NCBI GenBank assembly: GCA_022824465.1
Contig: JAJDZV010000007.1
Span: 1-64,000, forward strand
Direction: 5' to 3'
DNA from: Anaerolineae bacterium
GTDB taxonomy: Bacteria > Chloroflexota > Anaerolineae > Aggregatilineales > Phototrophicaceae
Length of the DNA: 64,000 nt
The notes under the pieces are model-generated. The model was given only the letters and a program-made list of their open reading frames with translations, was not told the DNA's origin and did no database searches. Positions 52,954 to 61,202 of this stretch are shown in pieces. A program made the position numbers and the translations under genes. Numbering within the stretch: position 1 is the stretch's first letter; each line of letters opens with the position of its first letter.

Positions 52954-54270
52954 CTAACTCTGGAACAGGATGAAGTCATCCAAACGCGCTTGAGCGTCAG
53001 CCAGCGCGACTTCCGGCGTCTTGATGCCAAGGATGGCGGCTTCGACCTCTTCATGCACGATAGCCCAGAAAGCGTTGCCCCAAACTTCGCGCGGCACTGA
53101 GCGGACGTTGGACGACATCGAAGCGTATTCCGAACGGTGCGGCAGATTCTGGAATTCCTCGCTGGCGATTACCGAGCTGCGGGTCATGCCATGGCCGACG
53201 CGCGCCCAAACAACCGAGTTGTCGCTCAGCCATTTGATGAACTCGACCGCCGCCTGAACCCGCGCCGGATCCGCATTTTGCCCCAAGGGCACGAGCCAAT
53301 TGTGCGAGCCGGCGAATGTGCCTGGCTGGTCAAACAGCTGCGGGAAGTCAGCGACATAGTAATTCTGCAGCGCCACATCGCCTTCCGCGATCTGCCGGTC
53401 GAAACCGTTGATGCGCCAGGTGCCGTCGATCAAACCAGCGCTTTCGCCGTTGGCGAAGTTCTCGACTGCGATGGCGCCATTGATCTCGTTATAGGGGCGC
53501 GTGATCGCGGCGGAGGCTTGCAGCTCCAGGAGGTGATTCAGCGCTTCCAAGGCTTCGGGCGTATCGACCGTCGGGTTGCCGGCGTCGTCCGCAAGGGCGC
53601 CGCCCAACTGGAAGATGAAGGCGGTTAGCGGACGCACGGTGCCAGCTTGCCCTGCCATTTCCGCGATCGGTTTGCCGGTGGCCTCGTAGACTTGCTCGGC
53701 AGCCGCGACAAAGTCTTCGGGCGAGGCCGGCAGCATGGGAGCGCCCATGTCATCGACCAGGCCTGCTTCCGCCCAGAGGTCGAGATTGATATGCCATATC
53801 GTCGCCGCCAAGTCAAAGGGCACCCCGTAGAATTCGCCTCGGTAGATGCCGTAATCGGCGGCGCCCTCGGTGAAGTCGCTGGCATCAATGCCCACCGCTT
53901 CCATCACATCGCTTAAGGGTGTCAATGCGCCGCGCGAGGCATATATCGGGATACGACGTCCGTGCAGCACGGCGATATCCGGCGGCGTGCCGGCCGCGAT
54001 GGCGGCGTTGAGCTGGGTCGTGCCAGGCCAATCCGCCACGATGGTCTCCACCTGAACATCGGGGTTCTCCGCATTCCATATATTGGTCAAGGTGGTGATG
54101 ATGCCGCATTCGCTGGTCGTGCCGGAAAGGTCGGTGACATCGCCATAGTCATCGACGCAGTCGCCGAAGATGCGCATCACGGTCAAGGTCATACTGTCTT
54201 GCGCCACGGCGGACGCGCCGAGACACATGACGAGCAAGAGTACAGCCGTTACAGTTGCGAACTTACGCAT
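52954..54270 (-). CDS. ABC transporter sugar-binding protein
   Basis: The protein (~438 residues from ATG 54270) has a signal peptide MRKFATVTAVLLLVMCLGASA. It has the solute-binding protein (family 1) fold: TLTNIWNAENPDVQVETIVADWPG, FKGEFYGVPFD-like text and AAVEFIKWLSDNSV. It delivers a sugar or oligosaccharide to the permeases encoded just upstream on the same strand. The Cys after the signal (VMC) is not in a good lipobox. ATG 54270 is chosen because AGGAG lies 9 bp upstream. Confidence 0.92.
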   Translation of the reverse strand: MRKFATVTAVLLLVMCLGASAVAQDSMTLTVMRIFGDCVDDYGDVTDLSGTTSECGIITTLTNIWNAENPDVQVETIVADWPGTTQLNAAIAAGTPPDIAVLHGRRIPIYASRGALTPLSDVMEAVGIDASDFTEGAADYGIYRGEFYGVPFDLAATIWHINLDLWAEAGLVDDMGAPMLPASPEDFVAAAEQVYEATGKPIAEMAGQAGTVRPLTAFIFQLGGALADDAGNPTVDTPEALEALNHLLELQASAAITRPYNEINGAIAVENFANGESAGLIDGTWRINGFDRQIAEGDVALQNYYVADFPQLFDQPGTFAGSHNWLVPLGQNADPARVQAAVEFIKWLSDNSVVWARVGHGMTRSSVIASEEFQNLPHRSEYASMSSNVRSVPREVWGNAFWAIVHEEVEAAILGIKTPEVALADAQARLDDFILFQS

Positions 54271-54347
54271 TTTGCCAGTCTCCTTTTCTGAAACTATTCT
54301 AAACAATTCGGAACCTCAAACACTTGCTTATATGCGCCTCCTCATCC

Positions 54348-55229
54348 CTACTTTATTCCGCTTGAGATCTGGATGCCGGAAATGATGCGCTTCTGGAAGA
54401 TGAAGAAAAAGACGACAATTGGCAAGCCGGCGGTCCAGGCGGCCGCCATCGTCTGGCCATAATTAGCTTCGTAGGTGGTCGCTGTCAGATTGTTCAAGCC
54501 GATAGTAATGGTCATAATTTCGGGATCGGTGGCGGCGACGAGGGGCCAGAGATATTCATTCCAGGTCCCGAGAAAGGTGAAAATGGCAAGCGCCGTCAGC
54601 ACCGGCGTCGACAAGGGCAGAAAGATGCGGAAATAGACGCCGATGCGGCTGGCTCCATCGAGCCGCGCCGCTTCCTCCAATTCAATCGGGATGCCTTTGA
54701 AAAACTGCACGAGCAGGAATACGGCAAAAGGCGATGCCACGCCGGGCAGGATGAGCGCGGGAAAGCTGTTCAGCAACTTGAGATTGGAGAAGAGCAGATA
54801 GACCGGGATGAATGTCGCTTGACCCGGCACCATCAGACCAATCAGCACAAAGTAGAAGACATATTGCCGAAAGGGAAACTTGACCCGCGCGAAACTGTAT
54901 GCCGCCAGCGAGCAGATCATCAACTGGAAGAAGGTCCGCAAAGTCGCAACGATCAAGCTGTTGACGAACCAGCGCGGGATGCGGCTGCTGGAGAAAACAA
55001 AATCGTAGTTTTCCGCCGTGAATGGCAGGGGCAGCAGAAGCGTCAGATTCGCCGTGATCGAATGCTCCGGACGCAAGGACAGCGCCAGCGTCCAGACGAT
55101 AGGCACAAGCCAAACGAAGGCGAAAAACGTCATCGCGGCGATGATGAAGACATTGCGCCGCGTCTGCTGCCGCTGACCTAAGGCTTGCTGCGAGCTCAGG
55201 CGCTCGATCGAGGGGACGGCTTCCATCAA
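54348..55229 (-). CDS. ABC transporter permease, MalG-type
   Basis: The 293-residue inner-membrane protein has six hydrophobic segments and an EAA loop (ELEEAARLDGASRIGVYFRIFLP) that contacts the ATPase. It forms the permease pair with the MalF-type protein upstream (4-bp overlap) and works with the binding protein downstream. No ATPase is encoded nearby, so a shared MsmK-like ATPase elsewhere is likely. Confidence 0.93.
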   Translation of the reverse strand: MMEAVPSIERLSSQQALGQRQQTRRNVFIIAAMTFFAFVWLVPIVWTLALSLRPEHSITANLTLLLPLPFTAENYDFVFSSSRIPRWFVNSLIVATLRTFFQLMICSLAAYSFARVKFPFRQYVFYFVLIGLMVPGQATFIPVYLLFSNLKLLNSFPALILPGVASPFAVFLLVQFFKGIPIELEEAARLDGASRIGVYFRIFLPLSTPVLTALAIFTFLGTWNEYLWPLVAATDPEIMTITIGLNNLTATTYEANYGQTMAAAWTAGLPIVVFFFIFQKRIISGIQISSGIK

Positions 55230-56155
55230 TCACCCTCTCCGCGGCTGAAGAACCAGAGCTGCAAAATCGAGACGGAAAAGAGAAAGATGAAGAGCACAAA
55301 TGCGATGGCTGAACCGTAACCCAACTGCCAATAATCGAAGGAGCGCTCAAAGAGATACATGACCAGCGGGCGGGTGCTGCCGGCCGGTCCGCCGCCGGTG
55401 AGCACGTCAATCAGCGGGAAGACCTGAACCGAGGCGATCACCTGCAAGACAATCACAAATAGCATGGGGCGCCGCAATCCCGGCAGGGTGACATGACGGA
55501 AAAGCGCCCAGCGTCCGCCGCCGTCCACTTTGGCTGCATCATACAGCGTTTGCGGAATATCCTGCAAGCCAGCCAGGAATATAAGCATATTGAAACCGAC
55601 CGACCACCAGACTTTGGTGATTGCCACGGTCGGCATGGCGCTGGCTTCATCGAGGAACCAGGAGCCCATCGATACACCGAGCGAATCAAGTACGGCGTTT
55701 ACGAAGCCGCGTTCGCCCGGCGCAAAGACGCGGGCGAAGACCAAGCCGACGACCGTCACCGACAGGATATTGGGCATATAGAAGATCGTGCGGAAGATGC
55801 CGATGCCGCGCACCCGTTGATTCAACATCAGCGCCAAGGAAAGGCCCACGATGATCAATCCCGGCCCAGCCAGTACGGCGAAAAACAAAGTGTGCTCAAG
55901 CGACGACCAGAAGAGCTTGTCCTTGCCGAAGAGAATCTCGTAATTCCGCAGACCGACGAACTTGATGTTTGTGCCGATCACATCCCAGTTATGCAGGGAA
56001 ATCCAAAAGCCCTGCAAGATGGGCAGGAAGCTGAATATCAAGTACAAGATGATGAAAGGCGCGATGAAGAGGAAACCAACGAGGGCGTCTTGCCGTTCCA
56101 TCTTCGTAAGGCGAGGGACGGAGGGTTTGCGGCGCGCGATTGTCAAATGAGCCAT
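55226..56155 (-). CDS. ABC transporter permease, MalF-type
   Basis: The permease (~309 residues from ATG 56155) has about six membrane segments and an EAA loop LYDAAKVDGGGRWALFRHVTLPGL. It heads the minus-strand permease-permease-binding protein-sulfatase set. The ORF-track start at 56305 would lie upstream of the promoter boxes at 56199-56227, so 56155 (or 56173) is more likely. It overlaps the next gene by 4 bp. Confidence 0.91.
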   Translation of the reverse strand: MAHLTIARRKPSVPRLTKMERQDALVGFLFIAPFIILYLIFSFLPILQGFWISLHNWDVIGTNIKFVGLRNYEILFGKDKLFWSSLEHTLFFAVLAGPGLIIVGLSLALMLNQRVRGIGIFRTIFYMPNILSVTVVGLVFARVFAPGERGFVNAVLDSLGVSMGSWFLDEASAMPTVAITKVWWSVGFNMLIFLAGLQDIPQTLYDAAKVDGGGRWALFRHVTLPGLRRPMLFVIVLQVIASVQVFPLIDVLTGGGPAGSTRPLVMYLFERSFDYWQLGYGSAIAFVLFIFLFSVSILQLWFFSRGEGD

Positions 56156-56198
56156 TGCCTCCGCCGGTCTCATATCCTGCTGGCGGTCGGATAATCGG

Positions 56199-56227
56199 AT
56201 TGTATTGCAGCGGTTAACGCTTCGCAA
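56199..56227 (-). promoter_or_regulatory. Promoter of the minus-strand transporter operon
   Basis: On the minus strand TTGCGA and TACAAT are separated by 17 bp. The start would be near 56192, just before the MalF-type permease. It lies in the region shared with the divergent operon, so one regulator could control both. Confidence 0.65.
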
Positions 56228-56336
56228 ACACTTCAGCCATTCAGGCGCTTCGTGGGAGAGGATTTTGCGATTCGGCGCGCATTTGGTAACCTTGTAGAAA
56301 GACATTGTTGCTTAGAGTTCTTATGCAGGAAATACT

Positions 56337-57293
56337 TTGATTCGCGGGGCCAAACGAGCGCCGGCTGCGATTAGACACGGGCTGAACTTTCGCTTGACCT
56401 ACAAACAGTCCGAAGCGCTCTCCGGAATACTCATGGCAGCGCCCTGGATTCTGGGCTTTCTATTCTTCGTCGCCGGTCCCATGATCGCCAGCCTCTACCT
56501 CGCCATGACCCGCTGGGATTTGTTCACGCCGCCGCGCTTCCTCGGGCTGGACAATTTCCACGCGCTGCTCACCGATGACAACACCTTCTGGCTGTCATTT
56601 CGCGTGACCACGCTTTACGCCGTTTTCAGCGTGCCGATTCAGATAGCGGTTGGCTTGGCGCTGGCGCAGATGCTCAACCAGAAGATCCGTCTGCTGGGGA
56701 TGTTCCGCTCGGTCTATTATCTGCCGTCGGTGCTCAGCGGCGTCTCTATCGCGATCATGTTTCGCTGGATCTTCGGCACGCAATACGGTTTGCTGAACGG
56801 CGCGCTGAAACTCCTCGGCATCGACCCGATATCATGGCTGGGCGACCCGAGTATTGTGCTTTTCAGCTTCATCTTGATGAGTGTCTGGGGCAGCGGCGCC
56901 AATATGCTGATCTACCTTGGGGCCTTGCAGAGCGTGCCGACGGAGCTCTACGAAGCGGCTGAGGTCGATGGCGCGGGCTCCTTCCGCAAGTTTTTCAAGA
57001 TTACCGTGCCCATGATAACGCCAGTCATCTTTTTCACGCTGGTCAATGGAATCATCCTCAGCTTGCAGGAGTTTCAGACGCCCTTCATTCTGACCAATGG
57101 CGGACCAGCCAACGCCAGCCTCTTCATCGTGCTCTATCTCTATCGCAACGCCTTTCAATGGTTCAAGATGGGCTACGCCTCCGCCATCGCCTGGATCATC
57201 TTCTTCTATGTGTTGGTCTTGTCGCTGCTGGTCCTGCGTTCATCCAAAGCCTGGGTGTATTACGAAGGCTCGCTGAAAGGACGGGGCGAATGA
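56337..57293 (+). CDS. ABC transporter permease, MalF-type
   Basis: The 318-residue inner-membrane protein has about six hydrophobic segments and an EAA loop LYEAAEVDGAGSFRKFFKITVP. It starts the plus-strand operon of the same order (permease-permease-binding protein-sulfatase). The TTG start has AGGAAA four bases upstream. The stop overlaps the next ATG by 4 bp (ATGA). The substrate is unknown, but the link to sulfatase genes suggests sulfated oligosaccharide. Confidence 0.93.
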   Translation: MIRGAKRAPAAIRHGLNFRLTYKQSEALSGILMAAPWILGFLFFVAGPMIASLYLAMTRWDLFTPPRFLGLDNFHALLTDDNTFWLSFRVTTLYAVFSVPIQIAVGLALAQMLNQKIRLLGMFRSVYYLPSVLSGVSIAIMFRWIFGTQYGLLNGALKLLGIDPISWLGDPSIVLFSFILMSVWGSGANMLIYLGALQSVPTELYEAAEVDGAGSFRKFFKITVPMITPVIFFTLVNGIILSLQEFQTPFILTNGGPANASLFIVLYLYRNAFQWFKMGYASAIAWIIFFYVLVLSLLVLRSSKAWVYYEGSLKGRGE

Positions 57294-58159
57294 CGGCTTG
57301 GAGCCTGGCGCGCAAGGCGAATCGCAAACGGACCGATGCGATTCAGAAGTTTGTTATTTACCTTATACTTATCGCTGGCGCAGTCATCGTGCTCTTCCCC
57401 TTTCTGTGGACATTCTCAACCTCGCTGAAGACGCCGGATCAGGTCTATCAGATACCGCCGCAAATGATACCGGATCCGGCTGATCCCCTGAATTATGCGC
57501 GCGTGCTGGTTGATCGTCCCTTCGCTCGCTGGATGTTGAACTCGCTCTTCGTCGTAGTCGTCTCGACCGTCGGCACCTTGCTTTCTTGCAGCCTGGCGGC
57601 ATTCGCCTTTTCGCGCCTGCGCTGGCCCCTGCGCGACAAGCTGTTTCTGGTGCTGCTGGCGACGATGATGCTGCCAACCCAAGTGACGCTCATCCCGACT
57701 TTCATCCTCTTCAAGGAGTTGGGCTGGATCAATACCTATTTCCCCATCACATTGCCGGCTTGGTTCGCGCGGAATGCCTTTTATGTCTTCTTGCTGCGGC
57801 AGTTTTTCATGACCATTCCGCTGGACCTGGATGACGCCGCCCGCATGGACGGGGCGAGCCACCTGCAGGTCTACTGGCGGATCATCCTGCCCATGAGCAA
57901 GCCGGCTCTGGGCGTCGCCGCGCTTATGTTCGCCCAATTCAAGTGGCGCGAATTCCTGGCGCCGCTGATCTATCTCAATCGCACCGACTCCTTGACTGCG
58001 GCGGTCGGCTTGCGAACCTTCATGGACGAGACGCACGGCACCGATTGGGAGTTGATGATGGCGGCGAATATCATGTTTATGCTGCCCGTGGTGATCGTCT
58101 TCTTCTTCACGCAGCGCTACATGATTCAAGGCGTCGTCATCACGGGCGTGAAGGGGTAA
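57290..58159 (+). CDS. ABC transporter permease, MalG-type
   Basis: This 289-residue protein from ATG 57290 has about six membrane segments and an EAA loop LDLDDAARMDGASHLQVYWRIILP. It is coupled to the MalF-type gene by an ATGA overlap, so the earlier ORF-track start is not used. The ~75-bp gap to the binding-protein gene has a good GGAAGAG site. No ATPase is encoded in the operon. Confidence 0.93.
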   Translation: MTAWSLARKANRKRTDAIQKFVIYLILIAGAVIVLFPFLWTFSTSLKTPDQVYQIPPQMIPDPADPLNYARVLVDRPFARWMLNSLFVVVVSTVGTLLSCSLAAFAFSRLRWPLRDKLFLVLLATMMLPTQVTLIPTFILFKELGWINTYFPITLPAWFARNAFYVFLLRQFFMTIPLDLDDAARMDGASHLQVYWRIILPMSKPALGVAALMFAQFKWREFLAPLIYLNRTDSLTAAVGLRTFMDETHGTDWELMMAANIMFMLPVVIVFFFTQRYMIQGVVITGVKG

Positions 58160-58236
58160 TCAGCGAAAGGAGGCGCCAAACGACCAAAAATGCCAACGCA
58201 AGTTAGGTTCAGTGTTCTTCAAGAAAGGAAGAGAAA

Positions 58237-59517
58237 ATGCACAAGTTATCGAGACGAGATTTTCTGAAGTATTCGTCGTTATCGGCATTTGGCGCAATGG
58301 TCGCAACGTCGCCCTGGTCGACATTGGCGCAGGACGCGGTGACGCTGCGGCTGACGGCCTGGGGCAACCCGACCGAGGTGCAAGCGCGCGAAGCCACCTT
58401 GGCGCTCTATGATGAAATGCAGGACGCCATTGATATAGAGTTCATCCACACGCCGGGCTCTGAGTATATGACCAAACTCCAAACCCAACTGGCGGGCGGC
58501 GACTATCCCGATGTGATGTTCCTGGGCAACGGCGCGATAGAACCTTTCGTGGCGCGCGGTCAGTTGCTGGCGCTGGACGATTACCTGGCGCGGGACAACT
58601 TCGATACCTCCGATATTTCGCAGCAGAATCTGAAGCTCTACAACGTCGATGGCGTGCAATATGGCTTCCCGGTGGATGCGCCCAATCAGCAACTGTTTTA
58701 TAACAAGACGCTGTTTGATGCCGCCGGCATAGACACGCCAGCGGCCGACTGGGAAGACGAATCCTGGAACTGGGACGCCTTCCTCGAGAAGGCAATCGCG
58801 CTGACGGACCACGAAGCGGGTATCTGGGGCTGGCAGGTCAAGACCGGCTTCCGCGCCTGGTGGATATGGGTGACGGCGAACGGCGGAACATTTTTCAACG
58901 ATGAAGGCACGGAGTGCGTCCTGAATTCGCCGGCGGCGGTCGAGGCGCTGCAATTCCTCGCCGACCTGATTCACGTGCACGAGGTGGCGCCGCCGCTTGA
59001 CGTAGCCTCAGAAATGGGCTCGGGCGAGCTCTTCCAATCAGGCGTCACCGCCATGGAAACCTGGTGGCCCGCCATTGGGAGGATGCGCACCAATATCGCC
59101 GACAAGTTCGAATGGAATGTGGCGCCACATCCGGCTGGGGCTGCGGGCAAGTCGACCTCCGGCGGCGGAACGGGTCATACGGTATCCGCCTTCACGCAGC
59201 AGCCTGACGAGTCCTGGGAGTTTCTCAAATTCCTGATCTCGACGCCTTGCGTCTCGCTCTGGACCGATATCATGGGCATCGTGCCGCCATTGACTTCGGT
59301 GGCGGAATCTGATGTATTCCTGAAGCCGGGCGAGCCACCGGCCGATATCCTGGTCTTTACCAAGGGCAACGATTATCTGCGCCCGGACCCGCGCCATCCG
59401 CAATTTACGCAAGCGCAGCAGATCGCGCAGAGCCAGTTGGAGCGGCTCTGGGTCGGTGGGGTGACGGCGCAGGAAGTCTGCGATGACGCCGTCGCTGAGA
59501 TCAATCGACTGCTATAG
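58237..59517 (+). CDS. ABC transporter sugar-binding protein with Tat signal
   Basis: This 426-residue solute-binding protein (family 1) begins MHKLSRRDFLKYSSLSAFG, a twin-arginine (Tat) signal with SRRDFLK. That separates it from the Sec-type signal of the binding protein in the mirrored operon. Later segments include GDYPDVMFLGN and GSGELFQSGVTAMETWW. Tat export suggests folding before export, possibly with metal. It shows only distant similarity to its counterpart at 52954, so the ligands may differ. Confidence 0.91.
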   Translation: MHKLSRRDFLKYSSLSAFGAMVATSPWSTLAQDAVTLRLTAWGNPTEVQAREATLALYDEMQDAIDIEFIHTPGSEYMTKLQTQLAGGDYPDVMFLGNGAIEPFVARGQLLALDDYLARDNFDTSDISQQNLKLYNVDGVQYGFPVDAPNQQLFYNKTLFDAAGIDTPAADWEDESWNWDAFLEKAIALTDHEAGIWGWQVKTGFRAWWIWVTANGGTFFNDEGTECVLNSPAAVEALQFLADLIHVHEVAPPLDVASEMGSGELFQSGVTAMETWWPAIGRMRTNIADKFEWNVAPHPAGAAGKSTSGGGTGHTVSAFTQQPDESWEFLKFLISTPCVSLWTDIMGIVPPLTSVAESDVFLKPGEPPADILVFTKGNDYLRPDPRHPQFTQAQQIAQSQLERLWVGGVTAQEVCDDAVAEINRLL

Positions 59518-59528
59518 GACCACAACAA

Positions 59529-59558
59529 CCCCGCCCCAAAGAGTCAGGGATGGGAGCG
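59529..59558. repeat. GC-rich hairpin repeat (copy 2, degenerate)
   Basis: CCCCGCCCCAAAGAGTCAGGGATGGGAGC shares the GAGTCAGGGA-GGG-AGC core with the repeat at 39848. The stem is weaker (mismatched). It lies between the binding-protein and sulfatase genes. Confidence 0.5.
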
Positions 59559-59687
59559 CAACAGCAAGGGCGACGAGGCATATGGCGGGAGCGGCGGCTG
59601 CGTCGGGTGGGTATCAAGCGGTTCCTTTGACCGGCGTGGCGGGGCCGCCCCGGCGGGTCGCCCACTTGCATGAACCGGTGAAATGCT

Positions 59688-61175
59688 ATGGCTGACCGGC
59701 CCAATTTCATCATCATCATGACCGATCAGCAGCGCGCTGATCTCTGCCGCCGCGAGGGCTTCCCGCTGGATACGACGCCTTTCCTGGACAAATTGGCGCG
59801 CCAAGGGCAGTGGTTCAATCGCGCCTACACCACCATGCCGGCCTGCCTGCCCGCGCGGATCAGCATGCTGACGGGCCGCTATCCATCGGCGACGCGCGCG
59901 CGCACCAATCACAACAAAGAGGACGCCACATACAGCCGCGACCTGATTGATGTGCTGGACGAGTTCGGCTATCGCAGCGCGCTCTGCGGCAAGAATCACT
60001 CGCACCTGAGTTCCGAACGGCTCGATTACTGGTTTGAACTTGGGCACGCCGGCGGCAGCGGCGCTGATCGTACGGAAGACGAAAAGGCCTTTGATGACTA
60101 CCTGCTCAGTCTCAATCATCGCGCCGACCTGGAAGCGGCGCCCTTCCCGTTGGAGACGCAATGTCCCTGGCGGGCGGTGACCGCTTCCATCAACTGGATC
60201 GAGTCGCTTGACGGCGCGCAGCCATTCTTCCTCTGGCTGTCCTTCCCTGAGCCGCATAATCCCTACCAGGCGCCCGAGCCTTACTTCTCGCTCTTTCCGC
60301 CGGAATCGCTGCCGCCGAACCGGACCGATGCTTCGGCGCTGGCGGGCAAGAGCTTCAAATATCAGTGGACGCGGCATATTGGCGAAGTCGCCTTCGACAA
60401 CTACGCCGAGCAGTTGCCGCGCGCCCGCTCGAATTACATGGGCATGCTGCGTTTGATAGATGACCAGGTAAAGCGCTTCGTCAGTTTCCTTGAGGACAAA
60501 GACCTGCGTGAGAATACGCATCTGATCTTCTTGTCCGATCACGGCGATTTCGTCGGCGAATACGGCTTGGCGCGCAAGGGTCCGGAGCTGCCTGAAGTTT
60601 TGACGCGCATCCCCTTCAGCTGGGCGGGACCCGGCATCGAGGGGCGGCACGAGCCACACGAGGCGCATATCTCCATCGCCGACATCATGCCGACGATATG
60701 CGACTTCATTGGCGCGCCCTTGCCCGAAGGCCTGCAGGGCCGCAGTCTGAAACCCCTGCTCCTGGGCGAGGATTATCCAAAAGAGGAATTCGCCAGCGCT
60801 TACGCAGAGCACGGATTCGGCGGTTTGCATTACACCGCCGAGGACGGCTTTGATCCCAGCGAAGACGGCTTGACGCCCGGCGTCGCCTTTGACGAACTGA
60901 ACGGCTGGTCGCAGAGCGGTACCATGCGCATGGTCCGCCGCGGCGATTGGAAGCTCATCTTCGATATGCAGGGCGCGGGGCAACTCTACGACTTGCGCGG
61001 CGATCCGCTAGAAATGCACAATTTGTACGGCGAGCCGCTGGTCGCCGGGATTCAAGCCGAACTCCTGGCGGAACTCCTGGCTTGGATCCTCCGCGCGCAA
61101 GATCCGTTGCCCTATCCACGCCGGCGCTACAAGTTCAAATCTGACCCGCGCAACTATTGGGCGAGTCATCGCTAA
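59688..61175 (+). CDS. Sulfatase (type I), CLPAR active site
   Basis: The 495-residue sulfatase has the metal segment NFIIIMTDQQRADL, the active site PACLPARISMLTGRY (Cys53) and FLSDHGDFVGEYGL. It is the last gene of the plus-strand transporter operon, 171 bp after the binding-protein stop. It has no signal peptide, so it should desulfate sugars after import. It matches the phosphonate/sulfate ester hydrolase type, but the ester position is unknown. It resembles the sulfatases at 51363 and 61203 only in core motifs. Confidence 0.93.
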   Translation: MADRPNFIIIMTDQQRADLCRREGFPLDTTPFLDKLARQGQWFNRAYTTMPACLPARISMLTGRYPSATRARTNHNKEDATYSRDLIDVLDEFGYRSALCGKNHSHLSSERLDYWFELGHAGGSGADRTEDEKAFDDYLLSLNHRADLEAAPFPLETQCPWRAVTASINWIESLDGAQPFFLWLSFPEPHNPYQAPEPYFSLFPPESLPPNRTDASALAGKSFKYQWTRHIGEVAFDNYAEQLPRARSNYMGMLRLIDDQVKRFVSFLEDKDLRENTHLIFLSDHGDFVGEYGLARKGPELPEVLTRIPFSWAGPGIEGRHEPHEAHISIADIMPTICDFIGAPLPEGLQGRSLKPLLLGEDYPKEEFASAYAEHGFGGLHYTAEDGFDPSEDGLTPGVAFDELNGWSQSGTMRMVRRGDWKLIFDMQGAGQLYDLRGDPLEMHNLYGEPLVAGIQAELLAELLAWILRAQDPLPYPRRRYKFKSDPRNYWASHR

Positions 61176-61202
61176 GGCAACGCACATCGCTCCAGCCTCA
61201 GG

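Noticed and set aside
59544-60983. 479-residue minus-strand ORF opposite the sulfatase
   Set aside because: Antisense to a gene with clear sulfatase motifs; composition is that of a shadow frame.
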